Shown here: piece after piece, positions 1 to 6,490 of the stretch
How positions within the stretch are numbered: the first letter of the stretch is position 1
Layout of the letters: each line of letters opens with the position of its first letter
From: CAYUYM01 sp964449305
GTDB taxonomy: Bacteria > Bacteroidota > Ignavibacteria > SZUA-365 > CAYQST01
Length of the DNA stretch: 7,110 nt
Assembly (NCBI GenBank): GCA_964449305.1
Contig: CAYUYM010000179.1
Coordinates: forward strand, 1 to 7,110
Reading direction: 5' to 3'
Position numbers and translations under genes: made by a program
Notes under the pieces: model-generated
Seen by the model: the letters and a program-made list of their open reading frames with translations, nothing else
What the model was told of the DNA's origin: nothing
Database searches by the model: none

Positions 1-1
1 C

Positions 2-631
2 GCCGATCCCATCGTTGCCGATGCGGTGCGTGAATTCGAGGGAATGGTGGACGCGGGGCTGGCGGAGGTCATCGGCAGGCTTGAACTCGACTGGGTCCGG
101 TCCCATGGGTCGGCGGAAAGCAATGTGGGCAACTGGATGGCGGATGTGGTGCGCACGTTCACGATGGCGGACGTCGCATTCGTCAACAGCGGCGGCATCA
201 GAAAGGACATGCTCGCCGGGCCGATCACCCTGCGCGACATCTGGGAGATCAGCCCCTTTGGCAACGAGCTGGTCACCTTCCGCGTCACCGGAGCACAGCT
301 CCTCGGCATGCTCCGGCATCAGGGCGAGAAGGATCGGGAGTTTTGTCAGGTGAGCGGGTTGCGCTATGCCTACAATCGATCGCTTCCCCCTGACAAGGCG
401 CTCGAAGCAACCGTGGGGGGCAGGGCGATCGACCCGAAGGCGACCTACCTGGTCGGCACCTCCAATTTTGTCGCATCACATCTCAATGACGTGTTCGGTC
501 TCCCGGAGAAGGAGATCGACGTGACAGCAAGTGTGCCTGCAGCAGTGGATCGGGAGATCTTCATCGATGCCATCAGAAAGCAGAAGAGCATCTCCTCCGC
601 ACTCGAAGGCCGGATCCGCATCACCCAGTAG
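2..631 (+). CDS. 5'-nucleotidase family protein, C-terminal domain (5' end outside window)
   Basis: The reading frame is open from the window edge, so the start and the N-terminal metallophosphatase domain are missing; 209 codons remain. What is visible is the 5_nucleotid_C substrate-binding domain. It has an ESNVGNWMAD segment (bases 116-145), the NSGGIR loop (185-202) that in this family contacts the nucleotide, a following RDIWEISPFGNELV stretch, and a SNFVAS segment near 461-478. In UshA-type enzymes this domain holds the base and ribose while the N-terminal domain hydrolyses the phosphate, usually in the periplasm or at the cell surface. The usual GGDGY motif after the NDFLAS-like segment is not present here (HLNDV instead), so substrate preference may differ. 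The stop overlaps the ribosome binding site of the next gene, suggesting an operon. The family is clear; the exact substrate (nucleotide, UDP-sugar, cyclic nucleotide) cannot be told. Confidence 0.9.
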   Translation, partial: ADPIVADAVREFEGMVDAGLAEVIGRLELDWVRSHGSAESNVGNWMADVVRTFTMADVAFVNSGGIRKDMLAGPITLRDIWEISPFGNELVTFRVTGAQLLGMLRHQGEKDREFCQVSGLRYAYNRSLPPDKALEATVGGRAIDPKATYLVGTSNFVASHLNDVFGLPEKEIDVTASVPAAVDREIFIDAIRKQKSISSALEGRIRITQ

Positions 632-634
632 GAG
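631..634 (+). promoter_or_regulatory. Ribosome binding site of the Cys-x4-Cys-His lipoprotein
   Basis: GGAG shares its first base with the TAG stop of the nucleotidase gene and lies 7 nt before the ATG at 642. It decides that start over an upstream in-frame ATG at 531, which would give a non-secretory N-terminus inside the nucleotidase gene. Confidence 0.7.
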
Positions 635-641
635 ACTCACC

Positions 642-1040
642 ATGAACCACCTGTCACTTCGGCGTCTTGTTTCCGGGGCACTGCTCGTCCTTCTCGTGAT
701 CGGGTTCGGATGCGACAGTACCACCGATCCGGACAAGGAGATCGTGTTTCCCGCATCCAATGTGAGCTATTCGCAGAGCGTGCAGCCGTTCTTCAATGTC
801 CGCTGCGCCACATACGGCTGTCACGACGATCAGACGCAGGCCGGGCGCCTGAGCCTCACCTCCTACGTGAACCTCACGACACGGCCGGGCATCGTCATCC
901 CCGGGAGCAGCACCAGCAGTCTCCTGATACAACGGATCGACGGCCGCATCCCGCATCCCATCAACGTGCCGATCATCGTGAACCAGAACCAGCTCGACGG
1001 CATCAAAAAGTGGATCGATGAGGGAGCCAGGAACAACTGA
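642..1040 (+). CDS. Small exported lipoprotein with heme c-like Cys-x4-Cys-His motif
   Basis: The product has 132 residues. Residues 1-23 form a signal peptide (RR followed by a hydrophobic run), and Cys24 follows as a likely lipid-attachment site; the lipobox (GFGC) is not canonical, so lipidation is probable rather than certain. The mature part opens with a YSQSVQPFFNVRC segment leading to Cys55-x4-Cys60-His61. This resembles small cytochrome-c-like domains of Bacteroidota/Chlorobi-type and planctomycete proteins, where such a Cys-Cys-His binds heme c. The C-terminus KKWIDEGARNN matches the usual WIDxGA end of that domain. The methionine normally found in a 'MPP' segment as sixth heme ligand is absent; the place reads RIPHPI, with His105 as a possible substitute. 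The role would be periplasmic or outer-surface electron transfer, but heme binding is inferred from the motif only. It lies between the nucleotidase and the RNA methyltransferase, which gives no functional hint. Confidence 0.82.
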   Translation: MNHLSLRRLVSGALLVLLVIGFGCDSTTDPDKEIVFPASNVSYSQSVQPFFNVRCATYGCHDDQTQAGRLSLTSYVNLTTRPGIVIPGSSTSSLLIQRIDGRIPHPINVPIIVNQNQLDGIKKWIDEGARNN

Positions 1041-1842
1041 ACCACGCCCATCGGGCGTTTTCATCCAGGCAACCAGGGCGGAACTGACTCTTGTCCGTTC
1101 CCTCCATCAACGGAAGTTCCGCGACCGGCATGAACGCCTGCTTGTGGAAGGGCTCCGGGGGGTGCTGGACGCCCTCGATTCAGACGTCCATCTTGATGTC
1201 TGCGTTGTCGACGAGCATCGCATCGACCACCTTGCAGGGATTGTGCAACGCCTCCTGGAAAGGCGGGTCCCGGTCCACCTCTGTCCCTCGCGTGAGTTTG
1301 CGACCCTGACAGACACGGTACATTCACAGGGCATCGTGGCCACGGCGACTCACCGGCGGAGGGAGATCGACTTCGATGTGCTTGCGCGCAGCGCAGCCCG
1401 GATCGTTCCCGCTTTGATTGAAATCGGAGATCCCGGCAACCTGGGCACCATCCTGAGGACGGCGGACTGGTTCGGAGCACCGCTCGTCCTGCTCTCCTCG
1501 GGGAGTGTGGACGAGACCAGCCCCAAGGTGGTGCGCTCGGCTGCAGGATCCCTGTTTCGGACGGACGTTGTCCGCTTCCCTGACACCGCGGAATTGCTGC
1601 GGATTGCAAGGGATGCGGGGCTCACCACGGTGGCCACTGTTCCCCATGGCGGGATCCCTCTCGACAGGATCGACAGGGGAGGGCGCCATCTGGTGCTGTT
1701 CGGAAGCGAAGCGCATGGCATCAGCCCGGACATCCTCGATCAGTGCGACGTGCAGCTCACCATTCCCGCGGTGGGGGGCTCAGAGTCCCTCAATCTCGCC
1801 GTCTCCTGTGCCATAACGCTCTACGAGTATCACCGTCCATGA
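1018..1842 (+). CDS. TrmH/SpoU family RNA 2'-O-ribose methyltransferase
   Basis: The product has 274 residues. The N-terminal part (about 22-110) has the AELTLVRSLHQRKFRDRH...VEG opening typical of the SpoU substrate-binding domain. The SPOUT methylase domain (about 128-272) carries all three motifs. Motif 1 is IGDPGNLGTILRTADWFG with Asn141 and Arg147, motif 2 is LVLFGSEAHGIS with Glu231, and motif 3 is IPAVGGSESLNLAVS with Ser257 and Asn259. These build the trefoil-knot SAM site, and the enzyme methylates the 2'-OH of a ribose in rRNA or tRNA. It most resembles the RlmB/TsnR-like 23S rRNA group, but the target base cannot be assigned. The only canonical in-frame start is the ATG at 1018, which overlaps the lipoprotein gene by 23 nt and has no clear Shine-Dalgarno, so translation may be coupled. 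A CTG at 1084 is a possible but unsupported alternative. The first ~20 residues are unlike the family. Confidence 0.93.
   Translation: MREPGTTEPRPSGVFIQATRAELTLVRSLHQRKFRDRHERLLVEGLRGVLDALDSDVHLDVCVVDEHRIDHLAGIVQRLLERRVPVHLCPSREFATLTDTVHSQGIVATATHRRREIDFDVLARSAARIVPALIEIGDPGNLGTILRTADWFGAPLVLLSSGSVDETSPKVVRSAAGSLFRTDVVRFPDTAELLRIARDAGLTTVATVPHGGIPLDRIDRGGRHLVLFGSEAHGISPDILDQCDVQLTIPAVGGSESLNLAVSCAITLYEYHRP
1044..1061 (+). terminator. Terminator-like hairpin inside the start of the methyltransferase gene
   Basis: A perfect 6-bp stem (ACGCCC / GGGCGT) with a 3-nt loop is followed by four T residues, starting 3 nt after the lipoprotein stop. It is short for an intrinsic terminator and falls within codons 9-15 of the methyltransferase frame. 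It could cause partial termination between the first two and last two genes of the unit, or be chance in GC-rich DNA. Confidence 0.35.
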
Positions 1843-2771
1843 CCACAAGCCAGCTCTGCATCGAACCGCGCACCCTTTCCCGGGGTCGCCTCTGGGCCCT
1901 GCTCATCCCCATCCTCGTCGCCCAGAACGGTCTTCTCGGGCTCTGGTTGCTGATGGACAGTCCGATGGTTCTGCGAATGTTCGGGGTGATTCTGCACGGG
2001 GCATGGCTTGTTCCTCTCATCATTCTGCCCATCCTGTACCGGTTCACGGTCCGCCCGTTTCGTCTCCTGTTGACGGAGGTGGGGAGGCCGAGGCACTGGT
2101 TTGCCGCGATCCTGTTGCCGCTGCTGGCTGTCGGGCTCGCAGGCGGCGGGATGATGATGGCCGGGTTCGAGACGAGGACGGACTGGCGCTGGATCACGGT
2201 CGCGCTCGGCTCCGTGTTCGACATGCCGATGATGGCCCTGTGGATGCTCCCGGTGAGCCTGGTGCAGGTCCTGTTTCTGACGGCGGCAATCACGGTCGGA
2301 CGGTCGGACCAGCCCGGAGGCGCTTCATGCCTCGCGGTGGGGGGGCTCGCGGTCCTGGCCAACGGCATGCTGCCGACAGCGTTCGTGCTTCAGGGGCAGG
2401 TGCCGATGGCTGCGGGGCTTGTGCTGGTGCTGTTCTCGCTCGGAAACCTCGCGGCGCGGCTTCGCCTTGCAGGGGCTCTGGTTCCGGCAGTCATTCCAGG
2501 TGTGATCGTCTTTCCCGTCATTTTCGTCGCATTTGGCATCGACGTGCAGCCGTTGTCGGTTCTTCTGTTCGGCACCATGGTGACGTCGGTGGAGGGGGCC
2601 TTTGTGGGGAGCGCGGCGCTTCAGCTCCCGGCATCGGCGGCGGTCGCTCTGCTGTTGTTGCTCCTCGGGCGGCTGGTGTCGATCACCAGGAGAGCGGGCA
2701 CGAAGGCGGCAGGCGGCGGTCCGGCACCAAAGTCGACCGTCGACGCAGCCCAGGACCAGCCGGTGGAGTAA
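1839..2771 (+). CDS. Polytopic membrane protein of unknown function
   Basis: The product has 310 residues and is not recognised as a named family. The ATG at 1839 overlaps the TGA of the methyltransferase gene (ATGA), a standard sign of translational coupling, and is preferred over an upstream ATG at 1743 lying inside that gene. Hydrophobic segments suggest eight or nine membrane spans, at about 18-38, 46-67, 87-108, 128-152, 163-184, 188-206, 211-233, 238-260 and 263-282. Arg/Lys-rich patches occur between some of them (for example RFTVRPFR at 68-75). The C-terminal tail from about 284 is hydrophilic, Gly/Ala/Pro-rich and probably cytoplasmic. No catalytic motif such as the paired Glu or His of CAAX-type proteases, nucleotide-binding loop or transporter signature was found. 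A membrane permease or uncharacterised integral protein is all that can be said. Confidence 0.85.
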   Translation: MTTSQLCIEPRTLSRGRLWALLIPILVAQNGLLGLWLLMDSPMVLRMFGVILHGAWLVPLIILPILYRFTVRPFRLLLTEVGRPRHWFAAILLPLLAVGLAGGGMMMAGFETRTDWRWITVALGSVFDMPMMALWMLPVSLVQVLFLTAAITVGRSDQPGGASCLAVGGLAVLANGMLPTAFVLQGQVPMAAGLVLVLFSLGNLAARLRLAGALVPAVIPGVIVFPVIFVAFGIDVQPLSVLLFGTMVTSVEGAFVGSAALQLPASAAVALLLLLLGRLVSITRRAGTKAAGGGPAPKSTVDAAQDQPVE

Positions 2772-2921
2772 GGAGAGATTTTTCCTCCCACCGGAGAAAA
2801 TTGCCGATTTCGTTTTGTCCATTGCCGGGATTTCCGTACATTTCACGCCATAACCAACGCTGCGGAACACCGCGCCGCGAGGGCCCACCCCATCCAAGAC
2901 CTGCCTATGTACGTTAATCGG

Positions 2922-2938
2922 AGCATTTTAAAGCATTT
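2922..2938. repeat. Two AGCATTT direct repeats, 10-bp period
   Basis: AGCATTT occurs at 2922-2928 and again at 2932-2938, exactly one helical turn apart, in the region upstream of the candidate promoter for the T9SS cargo gene. Such spacing suits a protein bound on one face of DNA, but two short AT-rich words may be chance. Confidence 0.35.
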
Positions 2939-3010
2939 CAACGTCGTTCCTCCCACTCTCTGACAGGACCATCGGGGATTGTCACGTATCTGCCGGCAAG
3001 CCGTCGCAGC

Positions 3011-3039
3011 TTGACTTTGGATGGTGATAATGGTAGCTT
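3011..3039 (+). promoter_or_regulatory. Candidate promoter for the T9SS cargo gene
   Basis: TTGACT (3011-3016), five of six bases of the sigma-70 -35 box, is followed after 17 bp by TAGCTT (3034-3039), a poor -10 box. The same bases, TTTG at 3016 and TAGCTTG at 3034, loosely resemble the Bacteroidota TTTG / TAnnTTTG pattern. If correct, the mRNA would have a leader of about 70 nt before the ATG at 3117. Confidence 0.35.
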
Positions 3040-3106
3040 GCGCAATGTTCTCGAGTCTCATGGATAATGACAATAAATATCTTAATTCCTATTCACTTAC
3101 CTTTAT

Positions 3107-3111
3107 GGAGG
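3107..3111 (+). promoter_or_regulatory. Ribosome binding site of the T9SS cargo gene
   Basis: GGAGG sits 5 nt before the ATG at 3117. It fixes that start, which places a signal peptide directly at the N-terminus, rather than the in-frame ATG at 3021. Confidence 0.8.
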
Positions 3112-3116
3112 AATCC

Positions 3117-5795
3117 ATGAAAATAGTTGGACGGTTCCTTACCGTGCTTTTCGTCGGTTTCCTGTTTGTCGTCACTGCAAACAGCCAGCCACTGCTCCGC
3201 GAATACTGGAGAAACGTTGCTGTTCCCATTCCTGACAATGGCCCTGGCGTCACCAGCGTGGTGAATGTGGGTGACAATTTCAACATCACCGACATGCAGG
3301 TGATTGTGGACATCAAGCACCCGTCCGCGGGCGATCTCGTCATCACCCTGACGAGCCCGGCGAATGTGACCTATGCCATTTCGACCAACAACGGCGGTAT
3401 CAACGCGAACTTCGAAAACACGATTTTCGACAACACGGGTGGCTATCCCGGGTACACGATCACCACGGTCCAGCCGACTGCTTTCTACCGTGGCGTCTAT
3501 AAGCCGGAGAGCACCCTCCCGACCTCTGGCAGCGCCCTTGGCAATTGGACTCTTACCGTGAAGGACAACTACCCTGTCTTCTCCGGCGTGCTGCGCAACT
3601 TCGGCCTCATCTTCAATCAGGGCCACAAGTATCGTGACATCCGCTGGGGCGCCGATCTCAACGCTCTCGGCACGGCAATGTATCCCATGCCCTATCTCGA
3701 TGACATCGGCCTGTATCCCCCGATGACTGTCACAGCACTCCGCCCGTGGGGCAATCAGGCTCTGTATTCGGTCATTTATCAGAATTCGAAGGATCAGGTT
3801 CCCACGCGTCTGAGCGTCCAGACCATGAATGCCATTGGCGGTTACAATCCGCGCGAGGATTTCGATCAGATTCTTGCCACCGGCGCCTATGGCCGCACGA
3901 ACTACGTCAACCTGAATCCGGTTGCCGGCATCCAGCCGGTTGCCTTCAGCCTCTACCAGCGCGGCGATCTGTTCATGACCATGAACGACAACACCCAGTA
4001 TCTGAACATCAACACCACCAAGGGCTCCATGGCCTATGACAACGGTGTGGCTGCCGGTGAATTCGATCCGGGCGTCCTCGAGTGCAATGGCAACGGTTTC
4101 TTCATGCCGACAAGCAACAAGCTCACCAGCGTCGACATCTGGCAGGGCAACGGTGTCGAGCTCGACCCCGCACAGTCCGCCAACTGGCAGATCTTCATCA
4201 AGGTGTATGAAATGACCAACGTCACGAATCCCACCTTGTTCGCCACCTTTGGTCCGTATCCCCTCGTCAAGCAGGGCAGCAAGTGGGTCACCTATGCCGT
4301 GCCCCCGACCATGATTCCTGCCGGCTGGTATGGCTACTCCGTGTGCATCGGCGCTCGTCCGGGTGTCGGTGGCGGCACGTTCTCCCTCGGTGTTGACAAG
4401 ACGGCGAAGCCGTTCATGAATCCGCTCTCCTCCCTGAGCCGCCTCTCCGGTGCCCAGGTGCAGTACTACAACATCGATCCGGCCGTGAATCCGTGGTCGG
4501 AGGAAGTGGATCGCGACTTTGCCGTGAAGATGATCCGCCCGAACTTCAACGAAGGCACCGATGTCGGCGTTGTCGAGATCGTTTCGCCGGTTGGCACCGC
4601 CAGCGGCACCGTCACCCCGCAGGTGAAGTTCGGTTCCTATATCCCCTTCCCGTCGCCGACGATGACCTCCATCCTCGCCCTCGCGAAGGTGTCGTTCTAC
4701 AACACCACGACCAACGCCCTCGCCGGCTACACCGAAAAGCGCGTCAGCCTCTCGGCCCCGACCACAACGGCTCCGTATGCCTACTATGGCCCGACAGAGA
4801 CCTTCCCGGGCGTGACCCTCGGCGCAGGCACCTACACCATGAAGGTGGAAATCGAGCGTCATGACGACGAGAACCTCGTCAACAACGTCTACACCCGCAC
4901 GCTTGCCGTCACCGCCGCACCGATCGTGGTCAACCACAATGGCGCCATGAGCAGGATGCTCCGCGACAAGATCAGCAGCGGCCTCCAGGGCTTCGATGTC
5001 CAGTTCATCGATCGCAGCCTCAACAGCGAAATCCCGGCCAACAGCGACGTGCTGTGGGTTGGTGATGTCACCGCCAACGACGCCGCCCGTCTGCGCTCCA
5101 TCGCAGCCATGGGCAGCAACGTTGCCGTCATGACCCCGGACAATGCCCGCGGCGATTTCCGCACGCAGATCTTCGCCGCCTTCGCGAACAGCGATGAGGC
5201 AGCCGACATGTACCAGACGCTTGCCAACGCCGGCACCGCCGTGTACACCCCGACCGCAACCAACGCCTTCTCGACGGGCATCCTCAGCAACGATCCGAAG
5301 GTCCATGAGCTCGTCGCCGACGTGAACAGGGTCCTCGGCCAGAGCCAGGCAACCCGTACACTCGCGAAGGATGCCACCAAGCGCGAACTCGCCTTCACAC
5401 GCTCCGGTGATCTCGAAGTCGCCGCTTCGTCCTTCGGCACGCTGCCGGTGGTCGAGGTCCGCGTTGCGAAGACCGGTGTGAAGCAGAATGGCGTCGAGAA
5501 CTCCGTGAAGCCGACCAACTTCACCCTCGCCCAGAACTATCCCAATCCGTTCAACCCGACCACGAACATTTCTTACACGCTCTCCAATGATGCCCAGGTC
5601 AGCATCCGCGTGTTCGACATGCTCGGTCGTGAGATCGCCGTGCTTGCCAACACCGCACAGAACGCCGGTCAGTATACGATCACCTGGAACGGCGTGAACG
5701 CCTCCACGGGCATCTACCTCTATCGCATGGAAGCGCGCCCGCTCGACGGCTCCGCTCCGTTCATTGCGACACGCAAGATGGTGCTCGCGAAGTAA
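3117..5795 (+). CDS. Secreted P-domain protein with type A T9SS C-terminal sorting domain
   Basis: The product has 892 residues. Residues 1-23 are a Sec signal peptide (MKIVGRF then a hydrophobic core, likely cleaved after ANS). Residues about 33-168 match a proprotein-convertase P (Homo B) domain, with VAVPIPDNGPG, IKHPSAGDLVITLTSP and a GNWTLTVKDN segment; this fold usually follows a subtilisin-like protease, which is absent here. Residues ~170-480 are unrecognised and hold the only two cysteines, 323 and 410. About 483-600 looks like a beta-sandwich repeat (DVGVVEIVSPVGTASGTVTP to DDENLVNNVYTRTLAV). About 601-740 looks alpha/beta, with VLWVGDVTANDAARLR and VAVMTPDN. Residues ~798-892 are the T9SS type A sorting domain: QNYPNPFNPTT, VFDMLGREI, GIYLYR and a final TRKMVLAK. 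The protein is therefore expected to cross the outer membrane through T9SS and be released or anchored at the surface. Strong preference for C-ending codons suggests high expression. It is transcribed alone. Export route is confident; function is unknown. Confidence 0.92.
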   Translation: MKIVGRFLTVLFVGFLFVVTANSQPLLREYWRNVAVPIPDNGPGVTSVVNVGDNFNITDMQVIVDIKHPSAGDLVITLTSPANVTYAISTNNGGINANFENTIFDNTGGYPGYTITTVQPTAFYRGVYKPESTLPTSGSALGNWTLTVKDNYPVFSGVLRNFGLIFNQGHKYRDIRWGADLNALGTAMYPMPYLDDIGLYPPMTVTALRPWGNQALYSVIYQNSKDQVPTRLSVQTMNAIGGYNPREDFDQILATGAYGRTNYVNLNPVAGIQPVAFSLYQRGDLFMTMNDNTQYLNINTTKGSMAYDNGVAAGEFDPGVLECNGNGFFMPTSNKLTSVDIWQGNGVELDPAQSANWQIFIKVYEMTNVTNPTLFATFGPYPLVKQGSKWVTYAVPPTMIPAGWYGYSVCIGARPGVGGGTFSLGVDKTAKPFMNPLSSLSRLSGAQVQYYNIDPAVNPWSEEVDRDFAVKMIRPNFNEGTDVGVVEIVSPVGTASGTVTPQVKFGSYIPFPSPTMTSILALAKVSFYNTTTNALAGYTEKRVSLSAPTTTAPYAYYGPTETFPGVTLGAGTYTMKVEIERHDDENLVNNVYTRTLAVTAAPIVVNHNGAMSRMLRDKISSGLQGFDVQFIDRSLNSEIPANSDVLWVGDVTANDAARLRSIAAMGSNVAVMTPDNARGDFRTQIFAAFANSDEAADMYQTLANAGTAVYTPTATNAFSTGILSNDPKVHELVADVNRVLGQSQATRTLAKDATKRELAFTRSGDLEVAASSFGTLPVVEVRVAKTGVKQNGVENSVKPTNFTLAQNYPNPFNPTTNISYTLSNDAQVSIRVFDMLGREIAVLANTAQNAGQYTITWNGVNASTGIYLYRMEARPLDGSAPFIATRKMVLAK

Positions 5796-5813
5796 TCCGG
5801 CGCACAAGCCAAC

Positions 5814-5850
5814 AAAAGACCGGCCGTGTTTCACGGCCGGTCTTTTTTTT
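5814..5850 (+). terminator. Strong intrinsic terminator of the T9SS cargo gene
   Basis: An 11-bp perfect GC-rich stem (5818-5828 with 5832-5842, loop TTT) is extended by four A-T pairs and followed by eight T residues (5843-5850), starting 18 nt after the stop. The A tract on the left could also give weak termination for the opposite strand. Confidence 0.95.
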
Positions 5851-5875
5851 CATCCCCTCATACTCTTCTCCCACC

Positions 5876-5902
5876 AAGAAAAACGCCGGATCGCTCCGGC
5901 GT
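5876..5902 (-). terminator. Intrinsic terminator of the small exported protein gene
   Basis: A perfect 8-bp stem (ACGCCGGA 5883-5890 with TCCGGCGT 5895-5902, loop TCGC) is followed on the minus strand by five T residues (complement of 5879-5883). It lies 26 nt beyond the stop codon and faces the terminator of the T9SS gene. Confidence 0.85.
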
Positions 5903-5928
5903 CTGGCATGCGGACAGGTGGCGAAATG

Positions 5929-6336
5929 CTACCGTGGCCGTTGTGGGACAACCTCCCCGATGGCGGAATCCAATGGCGACTCCGGTGTGCTCCCATCCCT
6001 CGAACCCGCAGGGCGGATGTCCTCCCGGGCGGCGACGATCTGCATGGTGACGCCGGCATCACGCACGGTCACATACACGCCCGCCCCCTCCCGTGTGTCG
6101 ACCTCCGCACTGATGCCCGCGAGGGCATCGGCGTACTCCCGCACACCCGCCTCCCGCTCCTCAAGGAAGGTCAGCCGGTAGTCACGCAACCGGACCATCG
6201 TCGGCGAGATGAGGACCGGGCCGTCCGACGTGGTGCAGACAACGGAAGCAGCAGGTGGAAGGCTCTGAGCGGAGGAGGGGTGAACGGCGAGCGCTCCGAA
6301 AAGCACGCTCGTGAGGATGATGGTTCTGGTTTTCAT
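5929..6336 (-). CDS. Small exported protein of unknown function
   Basis: The product has 135 residues and matches no family I recognise. The start is supported by AAGGAG (complement of 6344-6349) 7 nt before the ATG, and by the N-terminus. MKTRT is followed by a hydrophobic run and SSA-Q, a good signal peptidase I site after residue 23. The mature protein of about 112 residues has one cysteine (34). It has a charged probable helix (about 49-75, RLRDYRLTFLEEREAGVREYADAL in two parts), a likely beta segment (GAGVYVTVRDAGVTMQIVAA, 84-103), and a Pro/Ser/Arg-rich tail. It is probably periplasmic or secreted. It has its own ribosome binding site and terminator and a long upstream region, so it is likely a single-gene unit. 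It might be a conserved lineage-specific protein; nothing in the sequence shows its role. Confidence 0.8.
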   Translation of the reverse strand: MKTRTIILTSVLFGALAVHPSSAQSLPPAASVVCTTSDGPVLISPTMVRLRDYRLTFLEEREAGVREYADALAGISAEVDTREGAGVYVTVRDAGVTMQIVAAREDIRPAGSRDGSTPESPLDSAIGEVVPQRPR

Positions 6337-6355
6337 GGTGGTACTCCTTGTCTAT

Positions 6356-6389
6356 CATGGGTGATGGAAATTGCTTCCTTTCCCCCATG
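6356..6389 (-). promoter_or_regulatory. Inverted repeat in the leader of the small exported protein gene
   Basis: CATGGG (6356-6361) and CCCATG (6384-6389) form outer arms, and GGAA/TTCC (6366-6369 and 6375-6378) form inner arms. The dyad ends 20 nt before the start codon and just upstream of the Shine-Dalgarno. It could be an operator or an mRNA hairpin; the arms are short. Confidence 0.4.
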
Positions 6390-6490
6390 AATGACAAAAC
6401 CGTGCCACATGGTTCAGGCGGGAAAAACCCCGTGGTTTCACCCGAAATTGGCGGTTTTACCGCAACCAGCGCATGGTACCGGATTCGTGC

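Larger units (their letters stand above)
2772..3116. other. Intergenic leader region ahead of the T9SS cargo gene
   Basis: These 345 bp hold no convincing gene. The stretch is visibly richer in A and T than its neighbours, especially 3020-3106. It contains a weak dyad just after the membrane-protein stop (TTTTCCTCC / GGAGAAAA, 2785-2800, one bulged base, no T run), a near-repeat of ATTGCCG at 2800 and 2821, a pair of AGCATTT words at 2922 and 2932, and a candidate promoter at 3011-3039. An in-frame ATG at 3021 would add 32 residues to the next protein, but that segment is not signal-peptide-like. Confidence 0.6.

Noticed and set aside
531..641. Upstream extension of the lipoprotein frame to an ATG at 531
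   Set aside because: The extension lies in the nucleotidase gene, would bury the signal peptide, and the ATG at 642 has a good ribosome binding site.
2785..2800. Dyad after the membrane protein stop as a terminator
   Set aside because: The stem is AT-rich with a bulge and has no T run directly after it; kept only as a remark in the leader region.
2003..2917. A 304-codon plus-strand frame overlapping the membrane protein gene
   Set aside because: Its product is Arg/Gly/Ala-rich low-complexity sequence without domain character, a typical out-of-frame shadow in GC-rich DNA. The alternative frame gives regular membrane spans and an ATGA-coupled start.
3021..3116. Upstream ATG of the T9SS cargo frame
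   Set aside because: GGAGG 5 nt before the ATG at 3117 and the signal peptide right after it favour the internal start; the extra segment overlaps the candidate promoter.
3093..5834. A 913-codon minus-strand reading frame covering the whole T9SS gene
   Set aside because: It is in codon register with a gene that has a signal peptide, a P domain and a sorting domain. It begins with GTG inside the terminator hairpin and its composition is a mirror of the sense codons. Only codon bias keeps it open.
5764..6390. A 208-codon plus-strand frame over the small exported protein
   Set aside because: It starts inside the T9SS gene, runs through both terminators and has no ribosome binding site. The minus-strand frame has a ribosome binding site, a signal peptide and a terminator.
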